From the NCBI GenBank assembly GCA_027729865.1, contig JAQCBM010000088.1, forward strand, positions 1-7,579: DNA of 7,579 bases, read 5' to 3'. Position 1 is the first letter of the stretch, and each line of letters opens with the position of its first letter. The position numbers and the translations under genes were made by a program. Origin of the DNA: Actinomycetota bacterium (lineage in GTDB: Bacteria; Actinomycetota; Actinomycetes; S36-B12). Below, one piece after another: positions 5,414 through 7,579 of the stretch. The notes under the pieces were generated by a model, which was not told where the DNA came from, did not search any database, and saw only the letters and a program-made list of their open reading frames with translations.

Positions 5414-7519
5414 ATGGGTGATGAATCCTTGCTTCACGACGGGCCATCCGAACTAGCCCGACTCACCACACCCCAAGGCCGGGCCATGGACCACCCAGCA
5501 CGCACCGGCCTCATTGGCGCCGGCCTCGCACTCGGGCGTTCCTTCCAGCCGAACCTGCTGACCCGAGGCACCACCGATCAAGCGGTGATCAGCGGTGTCA
5601 CGACCGCGATGGCCTACGGCCTGTTCTCGACCGGCGACGCCATCGTCGACTCCCTCGCAGCACGCATTACCGGTGAATCTGACCCCGGCGCCACCCCTCG
5701 CATCGCCGTGGCCGCTGGAGTCGGAGCGCTCGGACTAGCAACCTTCCTCGGCTTTCACTGGAAGGAGCACGAATCGCGGCCGCGAGCTGCAGTTCGACTC
5801 ATCGGCCGCATGACCGTCACCGGTGCCTTGTCCAGCGCTGCCTCATCACTCACGAGCAGCAAGAGCCCTGGTCGCCGTCTCGGTGTGGCTGTCGCCGCCG
5901 CGGCGGCTGCAGCATCCTGGGCGGGAACCCGGCCCTGGGGTGCAGCCCCCGGTTCCTTGATCCGCCAGCAAACCCCCGGCGCGAAGAGCCCCGCACAAGA
6001 GCAGTTCTTCGAGGACTCGGTTCGCGAAGTTGCGCCCGTCAAGATGGCGGCCATCGGCACGGGAATCGCGCTGGCTACCTACGGACTGGCGCGTGGTGAG
6101 TCGATCCTCACTGGTGCGATGTCGCGATTGGCCAGCGCAACGCTTGGCGGACAGCCGCAGGACCATCGGACGTTGGGCCGTGTCACCGCGTTTGGGATCA
6201 GCGCCGGCGTGGCCTACGCCGCGTTGAATCGCGCCTCGGCGATGTTGACTAAGGGCGGCGGTGCCGTCGAGCCGGGCATGGAGATCCCTCCTTCTACACC
6301 GGAAATAACCGGCTCTGCGCAATCCGGTCTGGACTGGATGAAACAAACACGCGAAGGCGCTCGCTGGCTGTCTGGAACGTTGGAGCCCGCAACCATCAAC
6401 GCGGTGATGGGAACGAAAGATGCAAAGCAACCCATCCGCGTCTACGGCAGTTTGGACATCGTCGATGATCCACACGATCGCGCAGCGGTGTTGCTCGACG
6501 AGATCGATCGCACCAAAGCCCTCGAGCGCGGACACTTCGCGCTGTTCTCCCCCACTGGATCCGGTTACGTCAATTACGTAGCCACCGAAACGTTTGAGTT
6601 CCTGACCGGCGGCGATTGCGCATCGGCAGCTATCCAGTACTCGGTCCTTCCGTCGAGTTTCTCCCTTGGCGACGTCTCCACAGGTGTCGACCAAACACGA
6701 ATGGTGATCGACGGCATCACCGCACGCCTGCTGGACATGGATCCAACCAAGCGTCCGCGCTTCTACCTGTTCGGTGAATCCCTCGGTTCGCAGGTGAGTG
6801 AAGGCATGTTCGAGGGAACCTGGACCTACGGACTCCCTGGTGCCAAGGTCGACTACGCCCTGTGGATCGGAACGCCCTCGGCCACCACGTGGCGTAAGCA
6901 ACTGTGGGGCGATCGCACCATCACAAAGGCGCCCGACGTCGGCCCCGATGGCATCTACCTCCCCCGCACCATCCGTGACTGGAAGGAACTTCCAGCACCT
7001 GAACGCGAGAAGGTCCGCTATCTGCTGCTGCAAAACGGAGACGATCCGATTCCGAAGTTCGGCAGTCAGGTCATGTGGCGCAAGCCCGACTGGCTAGGCC
7101 CTGATCGACCCATCGGCGCTCCCCAAGGAACGGTCTGGGTTCCGGGCGCCACGTTCTTGATGACGTTCATTGACATGCTCAATGCACTGACGCCCACGCC
7201 GGGTGTCTTCGCGCAAGGCGGCCACGATTACCGGGAAGTGCTGCCCGAGGCGATCAGCGAAACGTGGCGGCTTCCCGCAACCGATGAGCAAATGGCCACC
7301 ATGAATCGTGTTCTTCGTGAACGGGAGTTGGCGTGGGAGTTGTTCCGCGATTGGGCGTCGGCGTTGTCCAAGCCAGCAGATAAGCGCGACGAGGCCAAGA
7401 ACAAGGTGCTGGAGAAGGCATCGAAGTACGTTGACTCCCCCGTCAGCGCCGACGATCTCATTGAGCTTGTTGCCCGAGCCTTGCCGCAGCGAGCCGACCA
7501 ACTGAAGTCGATGGCCTGA
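5414..7519 (+). CDS. Membrane-associated alpha/beta-hydrolase family protein (PF15420 N-terminus + PF10081 catalytic domain)
   Basis: A 701-residue two-part protein whose physiological substrate is not known. The N-terminal part (about 30-275) is rich in alanine, glycine and other small hydrophobic residues, with likely membrane-spanning stretches near 58-72, 97-114, 128-145, 156-170, 210-225 and 257-272. This fits the N-terminal module of this actinobacterial family. The C-terminal part (about 335-690) opens with IRVYGSLDIVDD and has the nucleophile elbow G454-E-S456-L-G458. A likely acid is D543 or D544 (NGDDPIP), and the likely catalytic histidine is H604 (GGHDYRE). The triad is therefore intact and serine esterase or lipase-type activity at the membrane is probable. 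I chose the ATG at 5414 because a TAnnnT box lies 7 nt upstream (leaderless start). The ATG at 5486 (residue 25) is an alternative with only a weak ribosome site. It is divergent from egtB and appears to be transcribed alone. Family assignment is from memory of its motifs. Confidence 0.88.
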   Translation: MGDESLLHDGPSELARLTTPQGRAMDHPARTGLIGAGLALGRSFQPNLLTRGTTDQAVISGVTTAMAYGLFSTGDAIVDSLAARITGESDPGATPRIAVAAGVGALGLATFLGFHWKEHESRPRAAVRLIGRMTVTGALSSAASSLTSSKSPGRRLGVAVAAAAAAASWAGTRPWGAAPGSLIRQQTPGAKSPAQEQFFEDSVREVAPVKMAAIGTGIALATYGLARGESILTGAMSRLASATLGGQPQDHRTLGRVTAFGISAGVAYAALNRASAMLTKGGGAVEPGMEIPPSTPEITGSAQSGLDWMKQTREGARWLSGTLEPATINAVMGTKDAKQPIRVYGSLDIVDDPHDRAAVLLDEIDRTKALERGHFALFSPTGSGYVNYVATETFEFLTGGDCASAAIQYSVLPSSFSLGDVSTGVDQTRMVIDGITARLLDMDPTKRPRFYLFGESLGSQVSEGMFEGTWTYGLPGAKVDYALWIGTPSATTWRKQLWGDRTITKAPDVGPDGIYLPRTIRDWKELPAPEREKVRYLLLQNGDDPIPKFGSQVMWRKPDWLGPDRPIGAPQGTVWVPGATFLMTFIDMLNALTPTPGVFAQGGHDYREVLPEAISETWRLPATDEQMATMNRVLRERELAWELFRDWASALSKPADKRDEAKNKVLEKASKYVDSPVSADDLIELVARALPQRADQLKSMA

Positions 7520-7547
7520 CACCACTCGCGAGGACCCCGAACTGCAC

Positions 7548-7553
7548 TAGCGT
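7548..7553 (+). promoter_or_regulatory. Candidate -10 box for a second leaderless transcript
   Basis: TAGCGT fits TAnnnT, and its last T is 7 nt before the A of the ATG at 7560, the same geometry as at 5402-5414. This suggests that the gene starting at 7560 has its own promoter and is not dependent on read-through from the hydrolase gene 40 bp upstream. No Shine-Dalgarno sequence is seen. Confidence 0.45.
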
Positions 7554-7559
7554 GCTGAC

Positions 7560-7579
7560 ATGCACGCGATCTATGCCAA
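7560..7579 (+). CDS. Start of a further gene, possibly a zinc-type dehydrogenase/quinone reductase (partial)
   Basis: Only six full codons are visible, reading MHAIYA. Such an opening is seen in medium-chain dehydrogenase/reductase (MDR) proteins, where the first beta-strand often begins M-(R/H)-A-(I/V), but six residues cannot identify a family. The start is supported by the TAnnnT box 7 nt upstream and by its position 40 nt after the preceding stop. Treat the product as unknown. Confidence 0.4.

Noticed and set aside
5279..5437. N-terminal extension of EgtB by 53 residues
   Set aside because: The extension is arginine-rich with no EgtB-like sequence, would consume the whole divergent promoter region and overlap the start of the opposite gene. 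The ATG at 5278 has a ribosome site just upstream.
5894..5907. Perfect 14-bp palindrome GCCGCCGCGGCGGC as a regulatory site or terminator
   Set aside because: It lies inside the coding sequence and is explained by an alanine run in a hydrophobic helix; it has no loop and no T-run.
5846..7033. Long open frame on the minus strand (395 codons) opposite the hydrolase gene
   Set aside because: Its translation is rich in arginine, histidine and cysteine with no recognisable motif, and it lies wholly within a gene with clear catalytic motifs. Long antisense frames are expected in GC-rich coding DNA.
7525..7532. Palindrome CTCGCGAG after the hydrolase stop as a terminator
   Set aside because: It is only 8 bp, with no loop and no following T-run, so it does not fit an intrinsic terminator.

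Overview
The window looks like chromosomal DNA of a GC-rich member of the Actinomycetota, probably an environmental lineage. Reasons: GC-rich third positions, GTG starts, an actinobacterial pattern of paired GT4 glycosyltransferases plus an SGNH hydrolase, a membrane alpha/beta-hydrolase of the PF15420/PF10081 type that I know mainly from Actinobacteria, and two starts that look leaderless (TAnnnT box ending 7 nt before ATG). I cannot name the genus. There are no RNA genes, insertion sequences, CRISPR arrays or phage genes that I can see, and no gene-free stretch longer than about 135 bases.

Layout. (1) Bases 2-2146, plus strand: the tail of one glycosyltransferase, a complete GT4 glycosyltransferase (stop/start overlap) and an SGNH/GDSL hydrolase (1-nt gap). 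The tight packing implies one transcription unit that glycosylates, and perhaps acylates or deacylates, a lipid or envelope glycan. (2) Bases 2056-5278, minus strand: egtB, egtD and a short-chain dehydrogenase/reductase (SDR). EgtD trimethylates histidine to hercynine and EgtB puts sulfur on it, so these two genes encode the core of ergothioneine synthesis. The SDR follows 79 nt later and may share the transcript, with no demonstrated link to ergothioneine. The SDR and SGNH genes converge and overlap by 91 bp. (3) Bases 5279-5413: the divergent control region. (4) Bases 5414-7519, plus strand: a 701-residue protein with a hydrophobic N-terminal half and a C-terminal serine alpha/beta-hydrolase domain. 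(5) From base 7560: the first codons of another gene.

The most notable point is the ergothioneine pair. EgtB carries sequence features that I associate with the 'type II' EgtB enzymes (Chloracidobacterium, many Proteobacteria), some of which use cysteine directly, and not with the mycobacterial type that uses gamma-glutamylcysteine with EgtA and EgtC. No egtA, egtC or egtE is present here. This suggests a shortened ergothioneine route, possibly gained by transfer, in an actinobacterium. Individual enzyme families are known; I see no wholly new multi-gene system.
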